Shown: positions 1 to 11,932, numbered from the stretch's first letter. The stretch: 64,000 nt of DNA from Amorphophallus konjac (GCA_022559845.1 CM040120.1:305758740-305822739); one strand, 5' to 3'. The notes: generated from the sequence alone by a model not told the origin. Numbers and translations are program-made.

Positions 1-2806
1 CACCACAATGAAAGGAGAAGCTGGCCAAAAGGCCTGAATGAAGAAATAAAACATACTTGCCGGTCCGGTATAGAAGGGGAAGAGAGGCCAATAAAATAGC
101 GATGGCGTTTTTGTCCCTCAAAGCAGCCTCGCGAATAAGCCAGCATAGATCTCCAATCTTTTCGCTCGGTTCGGCCAGCAGTGCCAGATCCTCATGACCA
201 TGAGAGGATAGGAGATAATACAGGCTCAGATGGTCCAGCCCCCACCTGTCTACATATTTGAATGAAATCTGAAGAGGATGGTCCAGGATGGCTTCACTCG
301 GACCGCCCACCGACAGGCCATGCGACCGAAGGAGTGCGAATAGCCAGGGAGTGTTGTCATACAAGGCATCCCGCCTGTCCTCCCTACGAATGAAAGTCCG
401 GTAGGGGTACAATCTATCCACCTCGGGGCGCCAGTCGGCCACAGCCGCGATGGGCTCCTCTACCGGTAAAGGGAGTTGCTGGAGAATCACCCTCTCGCTG
501 CTTACCCGGCATAAACCCCGAAGGGTCTTCACATAATCATCCTTGTTGATCGGGGGCAGCTTCGGTTCAACTTTCGTCTTGTGGCCCTTCACAAGCTTGC
601 GGGCCTCCATATAGACCTTCACTTCTGTGTTGGTCCAAGACTTCAATTTCTTCAAATAAGAGGCTTCAATGTCAAGAACTGGCTCCGGCTGGGAAGCTAA
701 AAACCTGTGCTCCGCCACGGCCCAGCACTCTCTCTGGGAGTTCCTGTAAAAACCCATCCGCGCATTCCACCACTTGACGTATTCAGGCGTGACGTGAGGG
801 AAGCGCGCAGGGGCGGGCACCCGAAAAGAAACGTCTTCACGATGATGGAAAAAGTCCCACCATATCTGGGCATCGTCATTTGAAACCTGCCCGGCCCTAT
901 GCCTGTTGGGCAATGCAAATTGTGAAGAAGAATGTGGAATCTGTTGGTCGTAGCCAAAGTTCCGACTGAAGCGGAACGGGTAATACGGCTCCAACCACAG
1001 AATGCCGCTCTTGCGAAATACAAGGACACTAGGCCTGATGGCCAGTGCCCAATCAATCAACTCTGGCTCCAGAATAGGCTTGGTATATTTGGCCTTGGAA
1101 ATCGGATGGATGTACTCCTCAGTCTCAAACAGCTTGCACTGCCTCGTCTTGTTAGTCAGCGGGCTCGAATGGGTAGCTAAGCTCCAAAAGTGAAGAGCCC
1201 CAGGCGAATCCATGGGAATACGGGCCAATTTACCCAGAATGGCGTAGAGTTGCTCCGCTAGTAAAGATGGCTCAGCACTAGCAAACTCTATCATACGCGG
1301 GACCAGAGGAACCGCTTGTAATGCCCGAGGAGCTGCCTCCGGAAATAGGGTGCAGACCCAAGCATTAAAGAAATGTAACGGACCAACCGTCCGAAGGCTT
1401 CTGGGGAGACGCGTCTTGTGCAAGTCTCCCAACATCTTGTAAATGAGGCACAAAGCCACTTGGCAAAGGGATAGCTTGATGCCCCAAGCCATAAGACAGG
1501 CCGGGTAAATGGCCTCTGCCCTAATCACGCTCTCGTCACCTTGAGGAAGAGCGAAAGAACAAAGCCAATAAACCAGATATGCAGCACAGTGAGTGACTGC
1601 ATCGACACCAGTAGGGTTTGGGTTTTCCCCCTGCCCTCCTTTCGAAGAAGATGATGAAGCGGCCTGGCATCGCGCCCTCTTCTTCCGCTTCTGGGCCACG
1701 GGTGCTATTGGAGGAAAATCTTCATACTTATTCTTCCCGTGGAAGAAATATTGAAGCCAGGCGCCCATCTGCACTCTTCGCTTCTCGCCCGGCTTTCGAA
1801 CTTCCCTCGTATCGTGCGACGAATGAAAAAGGGTGCGATACGCCTTCATCAGATACCGGTAGGTGTAGCCCGCCATATACCGACCATCACCGTCGGTCTG
1901 GTCTTTCAACCAGTCAGGCCAGCAAACTTCTTCATACTGTTCCCCGTAAATGGGTAGGCCGCTGAGCTGCGATAGACTCCACAAGTCTAAAGAGGTCTCC
2001 CCCTCTGAAGTGTAGAAAGTGTTATATTCGGGGCAAAATACCTCGATCATTCCACAACACAAGCCCCGTGAGATTGGGTACCGGTACCTTGAAGCGTAAA
2101 CGCTGTGATATATGCCGGCCCTGGTCAGAAGAGGAGCGTAATGATGCAGCACGTAGTCTGTGAACTCCACTGCTCCGGGCCTGAATGCATGAGCGTCTGT
2201 AGCTTTCAGCTCAGCGAACCACCCCACTGATATCTGATGCTTGAAGCGAACCGCCAAGCAGTCCAGCAAGAACGATTCATCTCTATATCCCCATCTCAAC
2301 GGGGCAAGGAATAAACCAAAGATCAGCTTCTCACGATCCACTCTGCCCGCGGAGTCATTCCACCGAGCGGGTACGAACTCGGGAGCTCTAGTCAGCAATC
2401 CGTCTGCCGGAGCCAGGTCTTGCAGCCCCAGCACAGCGCTCCATTTCCTGACCTCCCCGGGGAGATAGATGGGTCTTCCCCGCATCACACATTCGGCCAG
2501 GCTGTCTCTCTCCACCAGCAAGGCATGCTCGACCTTCCCAACGGCGAACACATCCCTCTTCCCCTGATGGTTGAAGCGTTGAAGAAGGGACATCAGGTGC
2601 TTGTCCTTGGGATAGTCCCACCTTGTCACGCCCTCTCTATTATAATGAAAGGAGTCACCCCCGAGGATAAGGAGACGGCTGGTATCCACAGTGTCTGTCT
2701 CAGAATCCGAAGACTCCGTAACTATGGCCACCTGGCCGTGCCCCTAGTCGAGGGAATTGACGTTCTCCCATGTCACTACGGCACGAGAAGAAGAGTTGGA
2801 TGCCAT
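1..2806 (-). pseudogene. Long antisense ORF of Tat-like element B (PMD-like protein, partial)
   Basis: Read by hand on the minus strand, one frame runs from an ATG at 2806-2804 to the left window edge, about 934 codons. A single in-frame TAG (2746-2744, codon 21) breaks it; no other stop occurs in the next 914 codons. The next in-frame ATG is at 2593-2591. The middle (around 1600-1400) reads as a hydrophobic stretch followed by FALPQGDE and a conserved run resembling the core of the plant mobile domain (PF10536); a Lys/Arg- and Ser-rich linker lies near 1700-1630, and the C-terminal third is rich in Trp and aromatic residues. It lies upstream of, and opposite to, the polypurine tract and 3' LTR at 3593, the position where Tat-clade gypsy elements carry extra antisense ORFs. 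The PMD call is an inference from pattern; the open frame is directly seen. It could still be functional if the TAG is read through or an internal start is used. Confidence 0.6.
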
Positions 2807-3200
2807 GATAGCTGTAAAAAAGGCATATCAAACAAAAGTAAAGTCAAAAAATAGCTGATCAAAGGCGAACTTCTGACAAAATTTTGGCAGAGTCTCCCCA
2901 GCACAGGGGATTGCCAAAGAAAAGCGGGAGCACATCCACTGAGGAACGGTCCCTAAGAGGCAGCCATCGGCATTGCACCGAGGCCAAGAGGAACACCCGG
3001 GGAAATAGCTCCGAGGGCAAGCCCTGCTAGAAGCCTCCCGGGGCCCAAAGAAAGGGTTTAAAACCCAAATGGACAGCATCACCACTCACCCGAAGGAAAA
3101 AAATCGCCGCTCTCGGCACCAGAGGGAGAGCAGAACGGGAAGAGAGAGAAAGAAATTTTGCAAATGAGGAAGGATAAAGAAAAAAATGAAGAAAGAAAAG

Positions 3201-3208
3201 ATATATAG
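3201..3208 (-). promoter_or_regulatory. Possible TATA box for the antisense ORF
   Basis: The minus strand reads CTATATAT here, about 395 bases upstream of the ATG at 2806. The space between holds a purine-rich leader and no other open frame. No transcription start can be seen, so this is only a candidate. Confidence 0.25.
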
Positions 3209-3228
3209 GGGAAGTCCCCCTCGTTAAC

Positions 3229-3252
3229 CCGGCGCGCTATTTAGCGCGCCGG
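3229..3252. repeat. Perfect GC-rich hairpin of Tat B
   Basis: Arms CCGGCGCGCTA and TAGCGCGCCGG are exact reverse complements, separated by two T. It is the clearest of many CCGGCGCGC-type palindromes in this element. Confidence 0.85.
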
Positions 3253-3580
3253 ATTAAAAAGCCCCATAAGCAAAGGCGTGCCAGATTTGGCCGTGCCGAG
3301 TCTGTGCGTCAATGGGAAAAGCGCGCCGGGTCAACCACCCCAAATGCCAAGGCCGCGCCGGATCAAAATGAGAGCGTCATGCGCGCGCCGGATTAACGTC
3401 CAAGGCAAGAGGGGACGCGCCGGGGCAATCCACGCCATGTTAACGTTCAAACGGCGTCGGATTAACGTCTGTATCGGATTAAGGGCCGTCCCAAGCTCCT
3501 GCCAGTCAAAGAAGAGATCAGTCCGGGTGAAATTCATTCGTCGGTCTTGCTGCACCTGTGCCTTGCCGCAACACCCACGT

Positions 3581-3592
3581 CTGGGGGGCATT
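3581..3592 (+). promoter_or_regulatory. Polypurine tract before Tat B 3' LTR
   Basis: The run ctggggggcatt sits immediately before the LTR start TGTTGGCACC at 3593. Tat A has the equivalent aggggcatc before its own LTR at 14424. The PPT sets the plus orientation of this element, making the 1-2806 frame antisense. Confidence 0.6.
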
Positions 3593-4580
3593 TGTTGGCA
3601 CCCAAAATATGATCATCGGCGACCAAGCCATAAAGACGAATGACCCGGCCCACCGAAGCACGGAAGCCGATAAAGATCAACATATTGAAGACTTCTCAAG
3701 CTGCCAGAGCCTCGAGTCACTCCGTATGGATACGGGGACTTCACCTCAGGAGAGCCAAGATGAATCCACAACCAACCGGCAGTGCGACCAAGCCTGCCCA
3801 ATGAACCGGCATCGACTTTGTCGTGCTGCATCCACTACACCCGTTGTCCGATGAAGAAGATGGTCTATCCGGTGGTCTTCCCACCACATGAAGAGGCTCT
3901 CCTGAAGACAAAGGAGTTTCCCCCTGGCCTCCCGAAACGGAGGGCCAAAAGCCCTGTCGGCGGAAGATCCCGATCGCCCCGCATGGGCACGGCTTCCCGC
4001 CAAGATGGGCCCGTTAGTGGCCGAATGATCGCCCAGCTCGGGCGGAACTATTCCTGGGGTTATCTCGCCTTCCAAGGAGCTTTGGGCACGAGCCAGGCCG
4101 AATCAACAGCATGGATCGTAGAGCCGAGGCCTGTGTCAGTGAGAAACCCACACGATCAAACTAAAGCTATCTGGAGTCTTGAGAATAGATGTAAGTCGAC
4201 CAAGGGATTCCGACAAAACACCTCGTCAAAGTCTGGATGGGCGTTGGCGAGATAAAAGCTCATGGTGACCCCCGGAATTGTCCCCGGACTCATCGACTGC
4301 TCGAAGCTCATATAGAGCACTAGCCCAGCATGCCCTTATCCCGGCGCGCCCCATCTTCAGCCCTTATACCGGTGCACCCCCATCTTCAGCCCTTATGCGG
4401 CGCACAAATCACCCTAATGGATGGCTCCGATCCCGGCGCGATAAGCCTTGAAGGCTCCCCCGGCGCGCCAATCCCACGCCGGTTCAACGTTCGAACTCGT
4501 GTCCCTATATATATATATGGCTGTTCGAGAACAAAAAAAAAAAGAAGAGAGGCAGATCAAGAAGAAAGACCAGAAGATAT

Positions 4581-4611
<31 letters not shown>

Positions 4612-7128
4612 GAGGAGCTCTCGAGAGGGTTTTCTCCTGAAGTAGAGAGGGAGTAGGAGGGGCTTCGGTCGGTCGTCTTCTTCCTCTGCGATACCCTGTT
4701 TCGGGAACAGGTGGGCGCCGGTGTGCTGATTCTTTTCCGGTTTTCGAAGATCTCTCTTCTGAAACTTCCACCCATCGAATGTAAGCGAGGGGGGGAGGAG
4801 CGACGATGATATGAGTCGATTCTCCTCCCCCCTCTATGCGATTTTCTTCTTTTGCTCTTCCCCTGTTGTTGCGCTCCGAGCGTCCTCTGCCTTTGATATT
4901 GTCGAACGGCGACCAAACAATGGTGCCGGTGCTGTACTCTCACCATGTAAATGCTAAACCCTTCCCGTTTCTGGGATGGTAATATATATACGTGCGTGTG
5001 AACGCTCAAACCAATAGATCGAATGAATGATCCTTAGCTTCTTTTATCTACGCCAATGCCCGTGTCTGGGTTCTTCTCGGCATGGCTGTGATTCTGGTTT
5101 CCCCCGAAGTCTGCATCGTGCCCCGAATCATCGTGGGCTATAGAAACACCCCTCCCCGGGGGGCTTTTCTATCGTTCATTCCTTTTTTATGTTTGATTCA
5201 AGGGTTTTGCATCTCTTTCTCTTCTCGGATGGAGCCGTGCCTCTGCGCGTGCCTCTGGCCTCCATACACAGGGGTCTATCCCCCCTGAACATTGCTTTCC
5301 AACTATTCGAGCATATGCCCATGCAATGAGCCCGCCCCGTTTATGCATTTACTGCATCTGTGCGTCACGATAATCTGCACTGTTCCGAGGGTTTCTCGCC
5401 ACTTCGATCATCCGGGGAGGGGGATATTCCCCTGTTGCTTCCTGAAGTTGCTGGGCGACCGGGGGGGCTTTATCTCTCAATGGTAGGCGCTTCCTCGAAG
5501 CCATCGCAGACAATGATAGGGGTCCTGGTTCAACGAACTCAACCCCAACAAATCAGGGTCCGATCGAGACCGGGGGATGTGTGCTCCTTGTAGGCTTGCC
5601 CTCGGAGTCCCACTTTCCCAATGGTCAGTTCCTCCATGGGATGAATCACAGACTATGGGTCCTCCACCCCTCGCAGGCTAGCCCTCGGGGTATGGCTCCC
5701 TTCGTCAACGACCTCGTCCCTCTGTCTCTTCCCCTATGGAATTTTGGTGCCCCTGGCAGGCTAGTCCTCGGGGTACTCCATCCAGTGGGGTTTGCTGGCT
5801 GCCTTCGTGTAGACCGGCGGTTTAGGGGCTTGTTCCATAGGTGAGCATGACCCTGCTTCTCCCCTGCAACTCTTCAGGTTCAGGGGAGATGCTGTCCAAT
5901 TTTGGACAGATTAAGAATGAATAGTCCTTAATGAAACACCCGTTCTGGACTCAATCAACTCGGTGCTCGAGTATGAACCTTGCACTGACTTATCACATCA
6001 TTCTCAGAGAGTTTTACTTCGACTTAACAATCAATTGGCCCTAAATAATTTCAAAACTCTCAACAGAAATCTAATAAACTTAAATAGTTCAAAATTCAAA
6101 AAAAAAATAGGTTTAAACGGCGCGGCCTTGAATCCGGCACGCCCTAATACGGCGCGGTACCCCCCCGCGTCGGATTAACCCTAGACTCATAAATAAAAAA
6201 ATTTTCCTTGCGCCTTTCCGGCGCGCCATGAACCGGCGCCCCCCATTCCCTGCGCGCCGTTTTAACCAGCTATGGGGCCGCGCCGGGTTAACCTCCTATA
6301 CCTACGTTTCATCGCGTCGTGAAAGCTATCCTTCACGTGTCCGCGCCGATTTTGAGCCCCTCTTGTTGTTTTAATCATTCACTCGCCCCGGAGCGATTCT
6401 CGTCTCTCACGGTCAGTGTTAATAAACCACAATTGGTAATAAATTGAATAAAGGAAGGGCCGAACGGGCCTAGGCTATATTGTTATCATATCTTAATTAC
6501 CATGTCCGTTAGCATTTTGCTCTAGCTATCATATTTGTGCTGCCTTCCCTCTTCTCGATGAGGGGTAATAAATGTGGTCGATCATCATTTGCTTCCATAA
6601 CTCCATTATCATGCTTGATATAGTCATGAACGTCATGTGTGCATGCATGCATAGATCCTCTGATACATTAAATGGCGTCGACGGAAAGCCGGATTACGTC
6701 TGGTCGGAAGTCTTTGCTATGCGCAACGGTGGTCTTCGGACCTATGTCCTCCGCCACGTACCGAGGATCCATGATCCCATGAATTATGCATCTTCTGCAT
6801 GATAAAAGTATGCATCTTGCATGCTTTCGTCATGATCATCATGTAGCTCTTTTTAATTCGGCTTCGACAGCCCGCTATCTCGGCAATTAATCAAAGGTGT
6901 TCCCTCCTCGCGGGGGATGTAATTAACGCCATAGCCTTCATGGTATGGCGGACTGCTGGTCCCGACCGAACCTCACATTCGCCTGACATGGGTCAGAATG
7001 AGCGCATCATAAATTCGTCACTCATGTGACTGGCACGCCCGCGTTGTCAATTGATCATTTGACTACCAGTTAGTCAGTTGGTCGATCGACTCGCGAAAGA
7101 AAGGAAAGAAAAGGTCGCGAACACCTGC
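3593..7128 (+). mobile_element. Tat B 3' LTR, truncated at its right end
   Basis: Starts TGTTGGCACCCAAAATATGA and aligns in blocks with the complete solo LTR at 43320-46330. The two share the start, the GGCGCGCC clusters (4331-4475 and 6118-6300 here), the block around 5860-5930, and the block at 6880-7045 that matches 46080-46255. A TATA-like run lies at 4506-4518, followed by a purine-rich leader. Recognisable similarity ends near 7045, and the expected terminal inverted repeat ending in CCAACA is not found before the G1 LTR sequence begins near 7129. The last 80 bases are therefore unassigned. Many small open frames inside it are short and not credible genes. Confidence 0.7.
4506..4518 (+). 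promoter_or_regulatory. TATA run in Tat B LTR
   Basis: An alternating TA run about 900 bases into the LTR, followed by a long purine-rich segment, the usual arrangement of a plant LTR promoter and its 5' leader. The solo LTR has TCTATAAAAAG at the corresponding place (about 44190). Confidence 0.45.
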
Positions 7129-7440
7129 GTGGAGGTATCATGTTCGCTCCCTTACTCGGCGTTTGCTTTATTCGTATATACTTGTTTATGCCGCTGCTAA
7201 AGAGCATGATAGGGTAATTAGCTCGCCATATATTGTTATTCACCGCTGCTGCGAGAGAGAGCGAGACCGTCTCGTGACCCGATCCGGGCACGACGAGAGA
7301 GCCTGACCACCCTAGCTCACTGTCGGTTTCTCAACCGTGCACGTCCGTATACTTCCCTCGTTAGGGGCGATCACGAGCTTTCTTAGAGTCCAAGGATCGC
7401 ATATCCAATTAGAGTCGAGTCGCGTGTCCATCCCGCATCA
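7129..7440 (+). mobile_element. 5' LTR remnant of gypsy element G1
   Basis: These 312 bases match 11621-11932, the end of the G1 3' LTR, with the same length and only scattered substitutions, and both end in CCCGCATCA. The tRNA-iMet primer site follows within four bases. The first roughly 1.8 kb expected from the 3' LTR copy is missing on this side and replaced by Tat B sequence, so the left end was lost by deletion or recombination. Confidence 0.8.
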
Positions 7441-7443
7441 GTT

Positions 7444-7455
7444 TGGTATCAGAGC
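7444..7455 (+). promoter_or_regulatory. Primer-binding site of G1 (tRNA-iMet)
   Basis: TGGTATCAGAGC, complementary to the 3' end of plant initiator tRNA-Met, three bases after the LTR end at 7440. It fixes the plus orientation of G1. Confidence 0.9.
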
Positions 7456-7759
7456 GAGTTGAGTATAGGGTAGTCATTGCATAAGTCTTTGCACGGTCTA
7501 AGTCGAGTCTATGATCATCATTATTTTAAAACAAAAAAAAAGTGTTTTTGGGTCGCATTTCATCCCAATAACCCGGTATATAAAAAGGTGTCGCCCGACC
7601 GTTAGGTTACGCCTATCGGGGAGGTGATTCTCTCGCGTGAGAGGATCCTTGGATCCCCGGACTTCGCCAGGTACCGGATATTGGTTAAGTCTAGGTGCAT
7701 CATCTTTACATTAGTCTGTGTTTGCATTAGTCGGTGTCTCCTAGTCTGTGTGTCTTTGC

Positions 7760-9363
7760 ATGCCCACTCGTAGAGGTACACAGTACTCACCACCACCACC
7801 ACCCATTGCCGAATCCCGAGTCCATAGTTCCGATAAAGTGGCCGCAATGTTCCAAGCCCTTATGGGACAAATGCAAGGGTTGACTACACATATCGATGGG
7901 TTGAGTACACGCATGGATGTGTTGACTAGACGGGTAGATCGGATGGACGGGTTGAGTACGCGGATGGAAGGCCTAGGCACCCGTCTAGAAGAAAGGATGA
8001 AGGCCTTAGAGGATAAGGCCATCGAGTCGGACCAGTCCGTTCTGGGCCTGGTAGGGAGAGTTTCCACATTAGAGGGAGCCCCAACCGAGGCACCCCCGAG
8101 AGCCCCAGTTGAGGCACCCCCCCACCTACACATGGTCAACAGGACCCAGTTCAGCAACCTGCTGCTCCACGGGTTCAAGGGATAGATGTTAGGAGGCATC
8201 ATCATATCCCCGAGGTGCAAGACTATGAGTCCGAGGATGAAAATAGGGGATATGGACGTGACCGTCGTGTTCAACGATAGAATCGTGATGAGGATGAGCG
8301 GGCCCTCAGGACCGTTCGTGCCGACCCTCCCACTTTTGACGAGTCCTTAGACACAAGGGTATATCTTGATTGGGAAGCCGGTATGGATCGATATTTTGAG
8401 TTGTTTGAGATGTCGGACCAACGAAAGGTCAAGTTCGCAAAGATGAAACTATTAGGGCAGGGACAAACCTTTTGGAGAAACATGGAGAACCTGCTATTTC
8501 ACCGCCATGAACCCCAGGTAGAGACGTGGGAAGAGATGAGGTCCAAACTTAGGAAGAAGTACCTCCCTGCCACTTACCGCCAGGGTCTCATAGACAGGTG
8601 GCAGAGTCTTACCCAAGGAGATCGGTCCATCTCCGAGTACATCACCGAGTTCAATGAATACTATTTGCGATGTGACGCCACGGAGGAGGACTCCCTTACT
8701 GTCTCCCGATTTCGGCGTGGTCTACGATCGCACCTACGGTATGAGCTTCTCCGCCACAAGGTGGACAAATTGGAAGATGCGTACCAAGTTACTCTCGAGA
8801 TGGAGCAATTCAAGGGAGAGTTTGAGTCTATCCAACGGTTGTGCCCCGTCCCTCTCCGTAGTGCCGAGTCACGTAGCTCCTTAGGCCCATACCCGAGGGG
8901 TCCCATGGCTCGACCTCACGAGCCCGCCCATCAGGAGCACATCGCTCCTAGACCTCGTCCTCCCCCGCCACGGGATCTACCTCCATCCCAACCACCGGCA
9001 CCCATTGCTCGCCCCCCTGCACCCATTGCCCGCCCTCTGGCACCATCACCCCCACCCCTGTTACCTACGGCACCTACACCTCCACCCCTGTTGCCCACAC
9101 CCCCTGTCCTTCGGGAGGACAAGGGGAAGGGACCACTCATCGGAGAGAGTACTAGGTATCGACTACAGTGTTTCCACTATCATGGGTTTGGCCACTTTGC
9201 CAACCAATGTCCCACTCGTGCCACTCTAGCCCGAGGGGTAGGAGAAGCCTCACCCTCTGGGCTTGTATCTATCAGCTACGAGGCCGAGCCAGAACTAGCT
9301 GATGAATACTATGAAGAAGGTCTGGAGGAGCCTACCGACGCTCAGGATGCGGCACTCGGATGA
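7760..9363 (+). pseudogene. gag of G1, frameshifted
   Basis: Structural polyprotein (capsid/nucleocapsid). An ATG at 7760 opens a frame with a predicted coiled coil (repeated 'GLSTRMD/LTRRVD' heptads, about 7880-8010). That frame stops at 8183; the true continuation is in another frame that has a TAG near 8278, after which it is open from 8383 to 9363. The open part matches the retrotransposon gag domain (WE-x-RSKLRKKYLPATYR and SISEYITEFNEYYLRC are recognisable), then a Pro-rich linker, then a zinc knuckle. In the knuckle the second Cys is Tyr (TAT), giving CFHY..GHFANQC. A frameshift, a stop and a lost zinc ligand make this a relic. Confidence 0.8.
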
Positions 9364-9549
9364 TGGCCACTTGGTGGGTGATGTCCTTGAATTAAGTCTA
9401 GGGTTATGCATGAGTCAGTTTTGTTTCATCTTTATGTTGTTTGTTTGTGTGGTTTATGGTCTGTTAGGAGTCTGCATGCGTCTTGTGCAAGCTCGTAGAT
9501 GTCGGTCCCTTATGAGTGAGAGGCGAGTGAACTCGCTCGAGGAGTATGG

Positions 9550-9771
9550 GATCAGCTCGACATCCATGTCCCGAATCTAGTCACCTATAGGGACCCAGCG
9601 GTGATTCCTAGTGAGTCTTTGAGCCGCCTCCTTCCCTTTGAGAGTGACCCTATCCCGGAGTGTCCCACCACTAGCCTTGTTCCCCAGCAGCATGCGCATA
9701 TCGAGTATATACGGAATGAGCATGTGACGATCACTTGGAGTGGAGCGTACCTGTGCTACTTGGTACGGTGA
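9550..9771 (+). pseudogene. Integrase C-terminus/chromodomain tail of G1 pol
   Basis: An open stretch beginning DQLDIHVPNLVTYRDPAVIP, the 'FNVADLVPY' block that closes the integrase C-terminal domain of chromoviruses, followed by a linker and a partial chromodomain ending SGAYLCYLVR before a TGA at 9769. The bases after it (TACTCGACGGGGTCGAGTTC near 9803) are also found just before the 3' LTR of G2, which supports homology of the pol ends. All upstream pol domains are deleted. The 186 bases between gag and this piece hold nothing recognisable. Confidence 0.6.
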
Positions 9772-9843
9772 CGGATCCACCGGCGTCACGAGCAGCCACA
9801 CCCTTTACTCGACGGGGTCGAGTTCTTCCCACCCGGAGAGAAT

Positions 9844-11932
9844 TGATGGGGACATCAGAGCAAGAGCACTAGTATTTTATTTTACATTTGTGTCCTTTTG
9901 TTTGCTTTTATATCCTTGGGAAAGTATGTTTACAATTGTAAGGCTTTATAAGCCAATGTGTCATTCCCTAAGGATCTTTGGGTTTATTTGTAAAATGTCA
10001 GTAGGTCCAGCAAGGGGGCCCTCACTCCTTCCCCATTGGTCCACCTAAGCCATAGGGGTCCATGTGGGGCTGGTCAACTATCCTAGGTGGCTTCTAGATG
10101 GTTGGACCATTCCAGGAGACAAGTGTTACCAAAAGTCCAAATTGGAAGCTACCTTGGTCAAGGCCCCCCCCTTAATTACTTGTTTAATGTGGTTCCAAAC
10201 CACATGCGAGAATAACTTTTTAACTCCCTCTTTTACCCCTCCCAATTCTAGATCTAGGGATATTTAGAGTCTTTTTACATTTCATACAAATACCTTGTAT
10301 TTCCATTTTGTGTGAATTAATGAGAAGAAAATATTGAAAAGGCCAAGAGCTTGGTGCGGCCCTCTCTCAATCCCTCTGGTTTCCCTCTTCCTTCTCCAAT
10401 CTTCAGGGTGTGGAACCCTTCTATCTCAGCCCCTCCCCCTCTGGATTCTATCTCTGCCGCCGCCGCCGCCGTTGGTGCCGCCATCGAGCCACCGCGAAGC
10501 AACTTCCAAAGTGCTATCCAGATTGCTGTTCTGTTGGACATAGGTCTACTCCGAGAATTTTAGCTCTCAACTCAAATATCTTTTGGAGCTGAGATTTTCA
10601 GGGTAGGTTCCCCACGTGAACCCCCACCTCCATTAAATTTCCCTCCAAATCAGAGCTTCATCCAATTTTCTTTTCCTTTTTAGTTTCTAGACCCACCAGA
10701 TCTATCCCTGTTCAGATCTGTGTAACAGCAGCTCTGTGTTTCCACGTTTCAACCTCTTTCCCCTTATTTTCTTGAGTCACCAATTTTATTGGGGATTCTG
10801 TCCACAACCCCCATCATCCACAAATTTTCTTGGAATTTCTGGAGTCCTCTACCTATTTTAAAAAATCACTGTCAAATCCAAAAATCAATTCTGTCTCTGC
10901 TGTCCAGATCCGACCACCAGTGCCATAAATTCCATTTCCGCTATTAAACCTCCACACGAAATTCTACAAATAATATCTACATCTTCCTTACTTCATTCTC
11001 CACAACTTTTATCAGGGAGTGAACTTCTAGATCTGAAGTTCTTCCTTCGGTCAACTCGTGTTCTCAGGAAAACTCAGATCTATCCTGTCAGATCTGGTTC
11101 TGGCAACCAGCAACTTCTAAATTCGACCAAGGCCAGATCCGAGATATTCAAATTTCTCTCTCGAGCCATAAATCGAAGTACTTCAAGTCAGCTTTCCAAT
11201 GGCGCCAGTTTCGTGTCGATCCGACATCGAGGCTGACCGCAGCAGCCATTCTCGCCGGGTCGCGCGCCGCAGAACAGAAGCTCGAACTGATTGCCCAGCC
11301 GGCCGACTCGCCTTCCACAAGGCGAACCAGCGCACCGCCGTCCCAGGGAGCACCCCTCCAGGCGTCCCCACCATAGTGGCGCCAGCCCGGTCCCACTCGG
11401 CCCCACTTACCAGCACGTGGGCCCCACGTTCATGAGTACGTGTGCCACCGAAGCTACGCAAGAAGTTGCCCATCAACCCGAACCCGCTACTCCTGGGTCC
11501 CGCCGTGTAGCCCTTTACCTCCCTGCGTGGAGTGGGCAGTAAAGTCAGTGCTGTAATTTATGTAATTTATTGTTCCGAGAGTACGAGATCGGCCGGGATC
11601 ATCTTCCCCATGCCCGGAGTGTGGAGGTATCGTGTTCGCTCCCTTACTCGGCATTTGCTTTATTCGTATATACTTGTTTATGCCGCTGCTAGAGAGCATG
11701 ATAGGGTAATTAGCTCACCATGTATTGTTATTCACTGTTGCTGCGAGAGAGAGCGAGACCGTCCCATGATCCGATCCGGGCACGACGAGAGAGCCTAACC
11801 ACACTAGCTCACTATCGGTTTCTCAATTGTGCACGTCCGTACGCTCCCCTCGTTAGGGGCGATCGCGAGCTTGCTTAGAGTCCAAGGATCAGATATCCAA
11901 TTGGAGTCGAGTCGCGTGTCTGTCCCGCATCA
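9844..11932 (+). mobile_element. 3' LTR of G1
   Basis: Starts TGATGGGGACATC after the purine run cacccggagagaat and ends CCCGCATCA. The TGATG...CATCA termini are shared with G2. The last 312 bases are repeated as the 5' LTR remnant at 7129-7440. Small open frames inside it show no recognisable protein. Confidence 0.75.

Larger units (their letters stand above)
2807..3580. other. Non-coding internal region of Tat B with GCGCGCC motifs
   Basis: No credible gene. The right half (3229-3460) holds several copies of CCGGCGCGCC-like and 'cgccggattaa' motifs, beginning with a perfect inverted repeat at 3229-3252 (11-bp arms, 2-base loop). The same motif recurs in the adjacent LTR and in the solo LTR at 43320-46330, so this sequence belongs to the same element family. 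Confidence 0.6.
7129..11932 (+). mobile_element. Decayed chromodomain gypsy G1 (gag plus pol tail only)
   Basis: Order: 5' LTR remnant, primer site, gag with frameshift, a pol tail consisting of the integrase C-terminus/chromodomain segment, and a 2,089-bp 3' LTR (9844-11932). No protease, reverse transcriptase, RNase H or integrase core is present; only about 190 bases separate the gag stop from the pol tail. The right end sits inside the antisense PMD-like gene of Tat A1 (the gene is cut at 11933), so G1 inserted into Tat A1. The left target duplication cannot be checked because the 5' end is gone. Confidence 0.75.

Noticed and set aside
697..1193. Short plus- and minus-strand frames inside 1-2806
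   Set aside because: All lie within the continuous 914-codon minus-strand frame, in other frames, and have no domain.
3593..7128. Tat B LTR as a host gene region because of its length, TATA run and polypurine leader
   Set aside because: A complete solo LTR of the same family with terminal inverted repeats and target duplications exists at 43320-46330, so it is an LTR.
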